From Selaginella tamariscina (taxonomy: Eukaryota > Streptophyta > Lycopodiopsida > Selaginellales > Selaginellaceae): a stretch of DNA of 64,000 bases. The notes beneath the pieces are model-generated. The model had not been told where the DNA came from and ran no database searches. It was given only the letters and a program-made list of their open reading frames with translations. The position numbers and the translations under genes were made by a program. Below are positions 29,726 to 40,839 of this stretch, piece after piece. Each line of letters opens with the position of its first letter. The first letter of the stretch is position 1. The stretch spans positions 1 to 64,000 of the forward strand of contig PUQB01000046.1 of NCBI GenBank assembly GCA_003024785.1, given 5' to 3'.

Positions 29726-31272
29726 ATGGCGAAGAGGAAGCGAAAGCCCGCGGCAGCTGAGGAAGACGACGACGAAGTATGAGGACGCTCCAGTGGAAGC
29801 TCTTCTCAGAATCTATACGAGGTGGGTTCTCGATCTTCAATACTCTGTTTTGCAATTCTCAGTATTGGATTTCATAGTAGATTCTTGGGGTTGAACGCAC
29901 AGCTTCTCAGGCGGAAATCAAGAAAGCTTACCACAAGCTCGCTCTTCAATTGCATCCTGATAAGAATCCTGGAGTCAAGGTGCGTCTTTTGATATGTGTG
30001 TGTGTGTGTGTGTGTGCGCGCTTGTATTTTCGTGTGTTGATTATACTGTATTCGGTCTGAGTTTATCGAGTGTGTATTGTAGTGTATACTTACCTTGTTT
30101 GGATTGTGTTCTCCAGGATGCAAATGAGAAGTTTCAAACACTACAGAATGTTATGGGTGTCTTGGGTGATCCTGAAAAAAGAGCCATATACGATGAAACC
30201 GGTTCTGTCGCAGATACTGTAAGTTCTTCCTATATGTGCACATTTGGTGTGTGCGTGCGTGCGTGTGTATGGGAAACTCTTTGTTGGAATTTTTCTTATA
30301 TCCACATGCATACACATGCACTTTAATGATAGTGAATGTATGTTCATGTATGTGGAGAAACTCACTTTTGCACTCACCAGGAGCTTTTGGGAGATCCAGG
30401 GAAATCATTGTACGAATTCTTCCGAACCATGTACAAGGTGCGTTATGGGCTTACACGATGTATTATTTATATCTAATTTTTGGCTTTTGCTATTCAGCCT
30501 GTTACGGAAGAAGATATAGAGTCTTTTGCAGCCTCCTATAGGGGATCAGATGAAGAAAAGGAAGATCTTAAGAAGCTATACACGAAGTGCAATGGTCAGA
30601 TGGAAAGGTAAATCGTGCGCTAAACACGCATATAATCTGAAGTATGAATATGTATGAGTATATACGTGTGTGTGTGTGTGTGTGTTGTGTGTTGTTTGTA
30701 CACATGTTGAAGTGTTGACTTGTATGCAGAGTTCTTGGCATGCTCATATGTTCCAAACCAAAACTTGACTCTCATCGGTTCATGGAGACACTTGATGCTG
30801 CCATTGCTTCTGGTACGTCTACACGCACACACAGTATTTATATTCGTTTTATCCTTCTGTATTTTAAAGGTGAACTGAAGGAAACAAAGGTGTACCGTAA
30901 ATGGGCCAAAGCAATAGCCAAACAACCAGCTCCTACGGACCCTCTTGCCGACCAAAGTATGCCCTTTTCTTATATATTCTTTCATTAGTTCATACAATGG
31001 CCATTATAATATATAATATCGTTCAGTTAACTATGTTACTTGTTATGAATGTTGTGTGAATGCAGGAAGAAGAATGGGAAAAGGACGATGCTGATTTGGC
31101 AGCCATTCAACTACGTGGCAAAGACAAGATGAACTCTTTCGTTGCTGCAATGGAGGCTAAGTACTCGAGTAACAAGAAGAAAAAGAACGATTCCATGTTT
31201 AAAGAGCCTTCTGAGGAAGAGTTTGAAGCTGCTAAGAAACGTCTCGAGGCCAAAGGTAAACGTGCCAAGTAA
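29726..31272 (+). CDS. DNAJC9: DNAJC9-like J-domain protein
   Basis: Starts [16 protein letters not shown] at 29726. Exons: 29726 to about 29820, 29881-29979 ([31 protein letters not shown]), 30117-30218 ([22 protein letters not shown]), 30381-30437, 30498-30607 ([20 protein letters not shown]), 30730-30812, 30870-30956 ([15 protein letters not shown]) and 31066-31272 ([36 protein letters not shown], stop). The HPD tripeptide that stimulates Hsp70 ATPase is intact. DNAJC9 is a nuclear Hsp70 co-chaperone that also handles histones H3-H4. Length changes are needed near 29778 (before [10 protein letters not shown]), near the end of exon 1, and in an A run near 31080. A partial copy lies at 35287-36450. 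Confidence 0.9.
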
Positions 31273-32163
31273 GCTCAGCTTTTGTACATAACCAGGTACT
31301 TGACTAAAGCTTTTGATATGCATGATTGTAAACATGGCCATCCTTATACACAGATAGTGACAATAGTATAAAGTTAGTACATGAGAGAGAGACCAAAGCC
31401 ACATAATTGTTAACACATACTGTAGACCATCAGAAATCTGATGCCTTCTAGCCCTTACATGCTACAAAACTCTACAACAGCCAACACATATACATTAAGA
31501 AATGCACTATATATATATAATCTGGAAAGCCTTCGCCCTTAATTATTCGGGGTAAGTCCTCTTAATAATAATGCTTAAAACTCTCTATTTCTATTATATA
31601 CTTAACACAATAATTAGTAATTTAAACGGTGTTGCAATAGCAAGCGTGACGTTTGATTACAGCACCCATAGCCTGCTGTGGACTTTTCACTTTACTTATA
31701 TATGGAAGGATATCGGGATGTTTCTTCTCAGCATAGCATACCATCCTATATATATATATATGATATATTTAGTATATGATAAATAGTTAATTATATTAAA
31801 TGCATTATATTCTTACCCGGACAAGCGGAGGTTAATACGGGAAGCCGAGCATTTCCCTGTTCTTGCTCGTTATACCGGTTTATAAACTCCGCACAGGATT
31901 CGATTAAGGATAAATCTACTGAAAATATAGTAATTATTAGATAAAATAATGTTTACCCTTCTTTTAGTTCGAGTTCAGGTCAGAGAGTTTAATGAACAAG
32001 TTAATTACGTGTTTAATGTAACAAGGTAACAAGTTAATTAAGAATTCTTTGCATGCATCCACTAAGCCCAGCGTACAAATAAAGATCACTCGTTTTCTAG
32101 ACAATACATACTATATTAACTTGACAACTTTTAAGCTCCAGCATTAAGTTAATAACAAGTTCC
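31273..32163. other. Intergenic region upstream of FAS1 gene a
   Basis: No gene recognised. The last about 110 bases (from 32055) recur, inverted, upstream of FAS1 gene b at 37730-37850, so the duplicated unit includes promoter sequence. Confidence 0.5.
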
Positions 32164-33154
32164 ATGTCTCTCCTTCGTCTTGTCCTTCTTCTTCTTAGTA
32201 GCGCTTCCTTCCTTGGAAGCAGACCTCAAGGTGCCAAAGAGTGAAGGCGAGCAAGTTGAAGAGGCGATCCATGCTTTAGGCGTAGACAGCCAGTTCACTA
32301 CATTTGTCAAACTCTTGAGAGACAGCAATGTCATATCCGGCTCTTTCAAGTCACTGCCCGGCTTGACTCTCTTCGCTCCCCTCAACGATTCATTCTCTCA
32401 GGCACAAGTCGAAGACTTTCTTGCAAAGTTAACAAAGGAACAAACAGTTCAGCTGCTGGAGTACCACGCATTGCCCAAGTATTACAGCTTTGGTGAGTTT
32501 GCGCAAGTCTACAACAAGATGATCCCCACGGTCGCGTCAAAGGATGACAAATCCACGTTTCTGCTCTCAGTCACACCAGATTTCTCTGTCAACACTACCG
32601 GTGGCATTGTATCTCACATCACAGCTGAAGCTTTCGATGCATACCCCGTTGTGATATACGTTGTCAACAAGGTGCTGATACCCAGTGATATAGTTCTTCC
32701 CTCTCCCACGCATGTGCCTGTTGAAGCACTCACAGTTCTAAAGTGGTCTGGTTTCTTCAACACATTCCTGCAGCTCTTGGACCGTGCAAAGCTCACAGAT
32801 GAGCTCGAGTCTCTCTCCGGTTTCACTCTGTTCGCGCCGACGGACAAGGCATTCTCGTCTCTCTCGTCTTCAGTCTGGCACAAGTTGAACAACAGAAAGA
32901 GCTTGTCAAAACTCATCAAGTACCACGTTGTTCCTTGGTACTATCCACCGTGGAGCTTGGGATACATCAAGACTCCATTAGATACACTTTCTTCTTCGTC
33001 CGGGGACTACCAACTTGTTGTAAACTACATGGGAGGTCTCAAGGTGGCAATTGAAACAGGTGCGGTTGAGTCATATGTCATTGCCGTTCCGTTCAACAAG
33101 ATGCCGGTTGTGGCTTATTCCATGGACAAGGTGCTTCTGCCTGAACATTTGTAA
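32164..33154 (+). CDS. Fasciclin-like protein with two FAS1 domains (copy a)
   Basis: 330-residue secreted protein. Signal peptide MSLLRLVL, then two FAS1 domains (about residues 30-165 and 175-325). Both show the H1 motif (GLTLFAPLNDSFS, GFTLFAPTDKAFS) and the YH motif (LLEYHALPKYYS, LIKYHVVPWYYP). FAS1 proteins act as adhesion-type cell-surface or wall proteins. No GPI signal or AGP Pro-rich region is seen, so it is probably soluble. Compared with copies b and c, two bases are missing in the CTT run at 32186-32200 inside the signal peptide, shifting the frame between the ATG and FLVALPS. The rest is open to EHL-stop at 33154. Confidence 0.9.
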
Positions 33155-33230
33155 TAAAGATCCCGTTCTATAAAACACCATATCACACACTACACACACA
33201 CTCACACACAATTCAGAAATATATATTGCT

Positions 33231-33921
33231 TTATATTAAGAAGAAATAAAAAATGGAAATGAAGAACAGATAGCATGGAGTACGATCGAGAGTACTTGTA
33301 GCACTGGCCATCTTTGGCTCAGGGGGCGGCCATAGACATTCCTTAGAAGTTGGGTGGTCATTACTCTGCCATATTGTAGCATTCGTCGAATTCAATAACA
33401 CCAAGTTTCCTGTATACACATACATACATAAGATGTTACACATACACATATACACACCTGTATTCAGCAGTCTGGCCTTGGTGACCCCTTTGTGAGAAGT
33501 GTTTGTACTCCAAGCAAGAAAGCCTGAAACAAGAACCTGCATATCTCCGTCGTTGGTAAAGTTGAACCCGAATCCATAGTTGACACCGGACGAATGTTCG
33601 TCCGAGTAGAAAGAGTTGCTACGGTTCCGCTGAATGGTCACACACGGGCTGCTCCACTTGATATCTTCATTCTTGTCGTTGGACCGGATCTTCAACTGCG
33701 AACCAGATCCAAAGAATGCCCAGAAGGTGAGCGACCAGTATGCATTCGGGGAGGAAAGAACCTCCGGATATATTCCTGCATTGCTGTTTTCATCTAGATA
33801 CCTGTCTTTAGAGCTTATTCCATAGAAATTTGCTTCTCCGCCTGCAACGAGCTCGTATATCTTCTGACCTGCGCTGCTTGACAAGGACAGTGTTAACAGG
33901 ATGAGTTAGAAGCGCTTTCAT
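33231..33921 (-). CDS. Bulb-type (mannose-binding) lectin domain protein
   Basis: Probable start 33921 (MKALLTH then LLTLSLSSSAG, a signal peptide with a one-base discrepancy near 33898). Mature part: GQKIYELVAGGEANFYGIS, QVLVSGFLAWSTNTSH, then after a short intron (about 3' of 33457) GNLVLLNSTNATIWQSNDHP, a B_lectin strand order as in EP1-like and S-locus proteins. The C-terminus is strongly hydrophobic (YLFFISIFYFFLI), compatible with a membrane or GPI anchor signal. Convergent with FAS1 copy a, only 76 bp between stops; the same tail-to-tail pair, decayed, recurs twice downstream. Confidence 0.75.
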
Positions 33922-34381
33922 ATCCTGAAAGCTGTTACCATCTGTGGCTTGTATATGGTTATGTATATACTCGAGTTGTTAGCTGCCACTTGATGAATTG
34001 TTTAGTTTGACGTCGTAACCTTGGGATCTAAGGCATTGACTTTAGTTTCTTCTGCACATGTCGGTGTCGGTTCTCACTCTTGTTATACTTCCTAGACCAT
34101 GTGTGTGCGTGCGCGTGTGTGAGTGTGTGCGTATTTAAAGATATAGTCCAGCAGCTATATGTAAAAGATGTGAATGAGAGGGGTGATTACATAGGATATG
34201 TCTACTGCAATAGACCGTATACGTGTGGGTGTGTGCGTTCTAAAGACATTGGTTATTAATTTGTATTTACGAGGTAAATAAGGAATATCCTCAAATCTTA
34301 AAGTATATGCTGTAAATATTTAAGCATCATCCACCGTAGATACGTAGAATATTCTAGTTGTATCGATTAGGGTTCATAGAA
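33922..34381. other. Divergent intergenic region lectin / CREG
   Basis: 460 bp between head-to-head starts; GTGTGCG tracts at 34100-34130 and 34210-34230. No gene. Confidence 0.5.
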
Positions 34382-35211
34382 ATGGAGCAAATCACGATCC
34401 TGGTAGCATTTGTGACGATGCTTATGTATATGGGAGACGCTGTAATACTCCCAATTACAATGCAGAGACCAGAGCCTTCTGATTCAGCAAACTTTGGCAA
34501 GATGGCTCGTTGCGAGTGCTTCGTGGGGAGTAGTAAGGCAATTAACTCATTTCAATCTCTAATATAACAATTGAGCTCAAATCTTTTGGATTACAGCACT
34601 GTATCCGTTCATCTGGAGGGTGTTCCTTTCGGGTGAGACATATACACATATATGCACACATATATATGGCTGTTCGTTTGCAGGAATATAGTGTCTTTTA
34701 GTGACGGACCACATTCGAATTCTACAGGGACTCCATACTTCTATTTAACAAAGCTGGACCCAACAGCAAGGGATATAGAAGCGGATAATCGCTCTTCGTT
34801 TACCATCAGTGAGGCCTCGCTTGGAACATGTGGAGACAGGGACGTGGAGAGTCCAGTCTGTTCTAAAATCACTCTCTCTGGAACGGTATATAGTATAGGT
34901 GTGTATACTTGAGCAACTGCTAAAAAATATATCTATATCTTAGATGGTGAGACTAAGGAAGGACGACAATGAGGTGGGGTTTGCTGCCAAAGCTTTGTTT
35001 TCAAAGCATCCTGAAATGCCAGGTATAACTTCACACACACAAACACAACTTGCGTGCGTATTTATGTTTATGAACAGGTTGGCCAAAGGACCATGATTTC
35101 CATTTCTACAAGCTTAATATCTCCAACATATTCTTGATAGATTTCTTTGGGGGTCCTAAGCCCTTGACAGTTGCTGATTATTATCATGTCAAAGCCAGGA
35201 GTTTAATGTGA
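34382..35211 (+). CDS. CREG-like secreted glycoprotein
   Basis: Exons: 34382 to about 34533, 34597-34632 (TVSVHLEGVPFG), 34684-34885 (NIVSFSDGPHSNSTGTPYFYLTKLDPTARD, SLGTCGDRDVESPVC), 34944-35022 (VGFAAKALFSKHPEMPG) and 35078-35211 (WPKDHDFHFYKLNISNIFLIDFFGGPKPLTV). The FMN-binding-split-barrel CREG family is recognised over its whole length. The N-terminus (MEQITILVAFVTMLMYMGDAV) is a signal peptide; NST and NIS sequons suit a secreted or lysosomal/vacuolar glycoprotein. Exon 1 carries a frame problem: SASWGV is in a different frame from the MAR just before it, and the splice phase is off. Lies inside the duplicated FAS1-lectin region. Confidence 0.83.
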
Positions 35212-35286
35212 TTCCTACGAACTGTATACTATGTTCCAAATTGTCACTATCTAATCTGTGTATAAACACGATACTATTGCTACATA

Positions 35287-35340
35287 TCAAGCTTGCATAT
35301 ACTCTTCCTCAGAAGGCTCTTTAAGCATGAGATCGTTCAT
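35287..35340 (-). pseudogene. Inverted fragment of the last DNAJC9 exon
   Basis: Reads NDLMLKEPSEEEYMQA on the minus strand, matching [16 protein letters not shown] of the intact gene. It points the opposite way from the larger pseudogene that follows. Confidence 0.75.
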
Positions 35341-35344
35341 ATAC

Positions 35345-35345
<1 letters not shown>

Positions 35346-35427
<82 letters not shown>

Positions 35428-35428
35428 C
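35346..35428. repeat. (GT)n(AT)n(GA)n compound microsatellite
   Basis: About 46 bases of GT, 16 of AT and 20 of GA, between the inverted DNAJC9 exon fragment and the pseudogene. Confidence 0.97.
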
Positions 35429-35594
35429 GTATCTATGTATATCGTGTGTGTTTGTGTTTTCTTGTTTATTTGGATGTACACTATTCGGCCTGCCTTATTG
35501 GTGCTGTCTTATGCAGGTATGTTTCCTGCGTGCGTGCGTGCGTGTGCAAATTATAATTTTATATAGTGCATGTGTGTATTTAGTGTATACTTAT

Positions 35595-36450
35595 CTTGGA
35601 GTCAAGGTGCGATTATATATATATATATTGTATGTATGTATGTATGTATGTATGTATATGAATATTGTGTTGTCGTGTGTTGAGATGTGTGCTGTAGTTT
35701 ATTGAGTGTATGTATGTAGTGCATACTTACCTTGTTTTGAATTGTGTTTTCCAGGATGCAAATGAGAAGTTTCAAATGCTACATAATGTTATGAGTATCT
35801 AGGGTGATCCTGAAAAAAGAGCCATATACGATGATACCGGTTCTGTCGCAGATACTGTAAGTTCTTTTATATGTACTCTACATGCAGATTTGTGTCTGTA
35901 TGTGTGCGCATGTATGCAATCTCTTTGGTGGAGTTGTTCTTATATCCACATGCAGACTTTAATGATAGTTGTATGTGGCAGGGAAATCGTTGTACGAACT
36001 TTTCCGAACCATGTATAAGGTGTGTTATTGTGCTTACATGATGTATTATTTATGCTTTTGTTATCAGCCTGTTACGGAAGAAGATATAGAATCTTCTGTA
36101 GCCTCTTATAGGGGATGAGAAGAAGAAACGGAAGACCTTAAGAAGCTGTACACCAAGTGCAATGCTCAGATGGAAAGGTAAATCGTGTTACTTCGGTAAC
36201 ACACATATGTATAAATATGTATGTGGAGACACTTGATGCTCCCATTGCTTCTGGTACGTCTCTCTCTCTCTCTGGCACACACACACAAGTATTTATATTC
36301 GTTCATTTATCCTTCTGTATGTTAAAGGTGAACTCAAGGAAACAAAGGTGTACCGTAGCAACAAGAAAAAGAACGATCTCACGTTCAATGAGCCTTCTGA
36401 GTCTCGAGGCCAAATGTAAATGTGCTCAGCTTTTGTATATATTTTGATAT
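35595..36450 (+). pseudogene. DNAJC9 pseudogene retaining introns
   Basis: A decayed copy of 29970-31300. Recognisable: the exon 2 end (GGAGTCAAGGTGCG near 35597), exon 3 at about 35755-35858 with an in-frame TAG where the intact gene has TTG in VLGDPE, the LYELFRTMYK exon at about 35980-36018, the PVTEEDIES exon at about 36068-36178 with a second stop (GGATGA for GGATCA), the LDAPIASG exon and a fused tail ([22 protein letters not shown]). Introns are kept, so this is a DNA-level duplication. The J-domain exon is missing apart from its end. Confidence 0.88.
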
Positions 36451-36519
36451 GCACATAATGAATGTAGCTTGATATGCATATAATGATCATGATTGTAGCA
36501 ATAGTATCACAGTGACAAT

Positions 36520-36650
36520 TTAGTGCAATATGGCAGAGTAATGACAACCCAACTTCTAAGGAATGTCTAAGGCCGCAGATGGCCAGTGCTACAAGTACGC
36601 TCACTCCATGCTATCTGTTCTTAATCTCTATTATTTTTTCTTAATATAAA
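36520..36650 (+). pseudogene. 3' fragment of the bulb-lectin gene
   Basis: Matches the last exon of the lectin gene at 33231-33400 in opposite orientation (AATATGGCAGAGTAATGA, then AACTTCTAAGGAATGTCT). Directly follows the DNAJC9 pseudogene and is tail to tail with FAS1 copy b. Confidence 0.85.
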
Positions 36651-36732
36651 GCAACTGAACGGTGTGTGACTGCTGTGTGCGCGTGTGTAGTGAGTGTGTG
36701 TGTCATATGGTGTTTTTAGAACGGGATCTTTA

Positions 36733-37724
36733 TTACAAATGCTCAGGCAGAAGCACCTGGTCCATGGAATAAGCCACAACCGGCATCTTGTTGAATGGAA
36801 CGGCAATGACATATGACTCAACCGCACCTGTTTCAATTGCCACCTTGAGACCTCCCATGTATTTTACAACAAGTTGGTAGTCTCCGGACGAAGAAGCAAG
36901 TGTATCTAATGGAGTCTTGATGAATCCCAAGCTCCACGGTGGATAGTACCAAGGAACAACGTGGTACTTGATGAGTTTTGACAAGCTCTTTCTGTTGTTC
37001 AGCTTGTGCCAGACTGAAGACGAGAGAGACGAGAATGCCTTGTCCGTCGGCACGAACAGAGTGAAACCGAGAGAGACTCGAGCTCATCTGTGAGCTTTGC
37101 ACGGTCCAAGAGCTGCAGGAATGTGTTGAAGAAACCAGACCACTTTAGAACTGTGAGTGCTTCAACAGGCACATGCGTGGGAGAGGGAAGAACTATATCA
37201 CTGGGTATCAGCACCTTGTCGACAACATATATCACAACCGGGTACGCATCGAAAGCTTCAGCTGTGATGTGAGATACAATGCCACCGGTAGTGTTGACAG
37301 AGAAATCTGGTGTGACTGAGAGCAGAAACGTGGATTTGTCATCCTTTGACGCGACCGTGGGGATCATCTTGTTGTAGACTTGCGCAAAGTCACCAAAGCT
37401 GTAATACTTGGGCAATGCGTGGTACTCCAGCAGCTGAACTGTTTGTTCCTTTGTTAACTTTGCAAGAAAGTCTTCGACTTGTGCCTGAGAGAATGAATCG
37501 TTGAGGGGAGCGAAGAGAGTCAAGCCGGGCAGTGACTTGAAAGAGCCGGATATGACATTGTTGTCTCTCAAGAGTTTGACAAATGTAGTGAACTGGCTGT
37601 CTACGCCTAAAGCATGGACTGCCTCTTCAACTTGCTCACCTTCACTCTTTGGCACCTTGAGGTCCTCTTCCGAGGAAGGAAGCGCTACTAAGAAGACGAA
37701 GAGAACAAGACGAAGGAGAGACAT
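36733..37724 (-). CDS. Fasciclin-like protein with two FAS1 domains (copy b)
   Basis: Nearly identical to copy a: signal peptide MSLLRLVLFVFLVALPSSE, two FAS1 domains, C-terminus VLLPEHL. One base is missing near 37070 (GG where copy c has GGG in the codons for LSGFTLF), which splits the frame into 37724-36999 and 37053-36733; restoring it gives 330 codons as in the ancestor. Differences from copy a include EED for EAD after the signal peptide and NN for SN. About 130 bp of upstream DNA is shared with copy a. Confidence 0.88.
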
Positions 37725-38734
37725 GGAACTTGATATTAACTTATGCTGGAGCTTGAAAAGTTGTCAAGTTAATATAGTCATGTATTGTCTAGAAAACGAG
37801 TGATCTTTATTTGTACGCTGGGCTTAGTGGCTCTTACGATGCATGCAAGGAAGCATTCATTATTATTTGTGTACGGACAAGGCATTCTCATCTCTTTCGT
37901 ATAAGTTAAAAAGTTCTTTCCATGGTACTATGTCTTGATATATAATTTAATATACTTCCCACCAGTGGAGATGCTTTAAAACATTTTTATTAAGTTGTTC
38001 ATTAAACATATGCAAATTATTTTGTTAAGGAATACAAACCTAATAAAGTAAATTAGATAATGTAATATTAATTAAAATTAGTGGTACGTTTACACTCGAC
38101 CTGATAAAGTAAATAATTAATGCAATTATTTCAAAATGTCTTTGAACTGGTCCCATTTGATGTGGAGTGGTATCGTTTGAAATACATTATTTCGTTTGTA
38201 TTTTAATTCTAGCAATATTCATTGACAATTACAATGTCAAATTTTCTTTGTCAAGCATACACAAGTATTTTGATTAATACTTCTAAGCTACAATGCCGTA
38301 CAACTTAATCTTGAGTGGTATCAATTAAGGATATTCAACATTGTAATCATATCAATTTATTTAACATAATCAATAAGATATTGAGAACGGTTATGTAATT
38401 AAAATTTTCCAATTGATGAATGAAATATTATAAAACATATTAGAATACAAGAGCGACCAAGATCCATTTGACGAGTAAAGGACCTCAAGATAAATTCTTA
38501 CATTGCAGATACCTGTATTCCATAGCAATTTGCTTCTATACTGATAATATCTTCTGTTTTGGGCTCACATATCACAATTGAGTTTAACAATTACTAGTCT
38601 ATATCACAGTTGAGTCTAACAGTTACCAACTCAGGTCAACTTAAGTCAACAAAGTCAATCACAATGAACTTTTAAGGATTCGTGGCGAACCAATAACAAT
38701 TTGCCACCAACCTCATACAATCATTACTCATCTT
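37725..38734. other. Intergenic region with FAS1 and lectin scraps
   Basis: 37730-37850 repeats the promoter region of FAS1 copy a, inverted. A 30-base scrap of FAS1 coding sequence (ACGGACAAGGCATTCTCAT) lies near 37874-37905. At about 38508-38552 a piece of the lectin 5' region lies in the orientation opposite to the larger lectin fragment that follows. The rest is AT-rich. Confidence 0.6.
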
Positions 38735-39190
38735 CATCTGGTTCACAGTTGAAGATCCGGTCCAGCGACTAGAATGAAGATATCAAGTGGACCAGCCCGT
38801 GTGTGACCATTCAGCGCAACCGTAGCAACTCTTTCTACTCGGACGAACATTCGTCCGGTGTCAACTATGGATTCGGTTTCAACTTTACTGACGACGGAGA
38901 TATGCAGGTTCTTGTTTCAGGCTTTCTTGCTTGGAGTACAAACACTTCTCACAAAGGGGTCACCAAGGGCTGAATACAGGTGTGTATATGTGTGTGTTCT
39001 ACATACAGCGTTTTTGAGAAACATAATATACAGGAAACTTGGTGTTATTGAATTCGACGAATGCTACAATATGGCAGAGTAATGATCACCCAACTTCTAA
39101 GGAATGTCTATGGCCGCCCCCTGAGGCAAAGACATGCCAGTGCTCCAAGTACTCTTGATCGTACTCCATGCTATCTTATCTTCATGCGCG
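38735..39190 (+). pseudogene. 5'-truncated bulb-lectin pseudogene
   Basis: Copy of the middle and 3' part of the lectin gene: NRSNSFYSDEHSSGVNYGF, DMQVLVSGFLAWSTNTSH, GNLVLLNSTNATIWQSND can be followed, but with a stop after KGVTKG and other changes, and no signal peptide. Tail to tail with FAS1 copy c. Confidence 0.88.
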
Positions 39191-39263
39191 TGTGTAGTGA
39201 GTGTGTGGTGACATGGTGTTTTATAGAACGGGATCCTTATTACAAATCTTCAGGCAGAAGCAC

Positions 39264-40232
39264 CTAGTCCATGGAATAAGCCACAACCGGCATCTTGTTG
39301 AATGGAACGGCAATGACATATGACTCAACCGCACCTGTTTCAATTGCCACCTTGAGACCTCCCATGTATTTTACAACAAGTTGGTAGTCCCCGGACGAAG
39401 AAGCAAGTGTATCTAATGGAGTCTTGATGAATCCCAAGCTCCACGGTGGATAGTACCAAGGAACAACGTGGTACTTGATGAGTTTTGACAAGCTCTTTCT
39501 GTTGTTCAGCTTGTGCAAGACTGAAGACGAGAGAGACGAGAATGCCTTGTCCGTCGGCACGAACAGAGTGAAACCCGAGAGAGACTCGAGCTCGTCTGTG
39601 AGCGTTGCACGATCCAAGAGCTGCAGGAATGTGTTGAAGAAACCAGACCACTTTAGAACTGTGAGTGCTTCAACAGCCACAGGTGCGGGAGAAGGAAGAA
39701 CTATATCACTGGGTATCAGCACCTTGTTGACAACGTAAACCACAACGGGGTATGCATCGAAAGCTTCAGCTGTGATGTGAGATACAATGCCACCGGTAGT
39801 GTTGACAGAGAAATCTGGTGTGACTGAGAGCAGAAACGTGGATTTGTCATCCTTTGACGCGACCGTGGGGATCATCTTGTTGTAGACTTGCGCAAACTCA
39901 CCAAAGCTGTAATACTTGGGCAATGCGTGGTACTCCAGCAGCTGAACTGTTTGTTCCTTTGTTAACTTTGCAAGAAAGTCTTCGACTTGCGCTTGAGAGA
40001 ATGAATCGTTGAGGGGAGCGAAGAGAGTCAAGCCGGGCAGTGACTTGAAAGAGCCGGATATGACATTGCTGTCTTTCAAGAGTTTGACAAACGTAGTGAA
40101 CTGGCTGTCTACGTCTAACGCATGGATTGCCTCTTCAACTTGCTCACCTTCACTCTTTGGCACCTTGAGGTCCGCTTCCGAGGAAGGAAGCGCTACTAAG
40201 AAGACGAAGAGAACAAGACGAAGGAGAGACAT
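39264..40232 (-). CDS. Fasciclin-like protein with two FAS1 domains (copy c), C-terminally shortened
   Basis: 322 clean codons from MSLLRLVLFVFLVALPSSEAD to VVAYSMD. Copies a and b continue KVLLPEHL; here the Lys codon AAG is TAG, so eight residues are lost. The following bases to about 39240 still match the longer ending. Both FAS1 domains, with their H1 and YH motifs, are complete, and the loss is outside the core fold, so the protein may still work. Copy c is the only one of the three free of length changes. It is head to head with the ProT-like gene. Confidence 0.9.
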   Translation of the reverse strand: MSLLRLVLFVFLVALPSSEADLKVPKSEGEQVEEAIHALDVDSQFTTFVKLLKDSNVISGSFKSLPGLTLFAPLNDSFSQAQVEDFLAKLTKEQTVQLLEYHALPKYYSFGEFAQVYNKMIPTVASKDDKSTFLLSVTPDFSVNTTGGIVSHITAEAFDAYPVVVYVVNKVLIPSDIVLPSPAPVAVEALTVLKWSGFFNTFLQLLDRATLTDELESLSGFTLFVPTDKAFSSLSSSVLHKLNNRKSLSKLIKYHVVPWYYPPWSLGFIKTPLDTLASSSGDYQLVVKYMGGLKVAIETGAVESYVIAVPFNKMPVVAYSMD

Positions 40233-40839
40233 GGAACTTGATATTAACTTGTGCTGGAGCTTGAAAAGTTTTCCAAGTTAATATAGTCGAGCATTCACTA
40301 TTACGGAGAAGGCATTCTGTTACATTGTAATATTAAACATATGTGAAATTATTTAGCTAGGAATACGAGCGTACCGTGGTCCTCAAAGTCCCACTTTGTC
40401 AACAACCTGTAGTTTTCCAAATTACGAAAGCTAGAGTCCCACTTAACATGTATGTGTACGTGTATGCTGGGTGTTGAATATAATCATGTCTTGAATTTTC
40501 AGCATAGATGGCATGATAATCCAGTTGAAAATAATTTCCTGCTCACTTTTCACTGTTGGTATAATAGTTGTTGATGTGATCGACTTTTCCAAGTATGAAT
40601 TTTCAGCAACGTGTACGAGCAGGTTGCTAGCGAGTGTAGAATCTCAGCCTGGCGGGTGGTCCAAAAGATGACAAGTGGTGACTAGATAAATACACAAAGA
40701 CAACTGAAATTGATGGTTCGTTGGCACCTATGCTCTTCCCTGTGTTTTGCAAAACTCCATTAGCTCACACGTAAGTGGTGTGCTCGATAATCCTTAAAAC
40801 TCATTTTTCCTTTGGGAACGTGCATAGCAGAAGTCAATA
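40233..40839. promoter_or_regulatory. Divergent intergenic region FAS1c / ProT
   Basis: About 60 bp next to FAS1c is shared with the other FAS1 copies, then the duplication ends near 40300 with a short scrap resembling FAS1 coding sequence (GGAGAAGGCATTCT). No gene. Confidence 0.5.
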
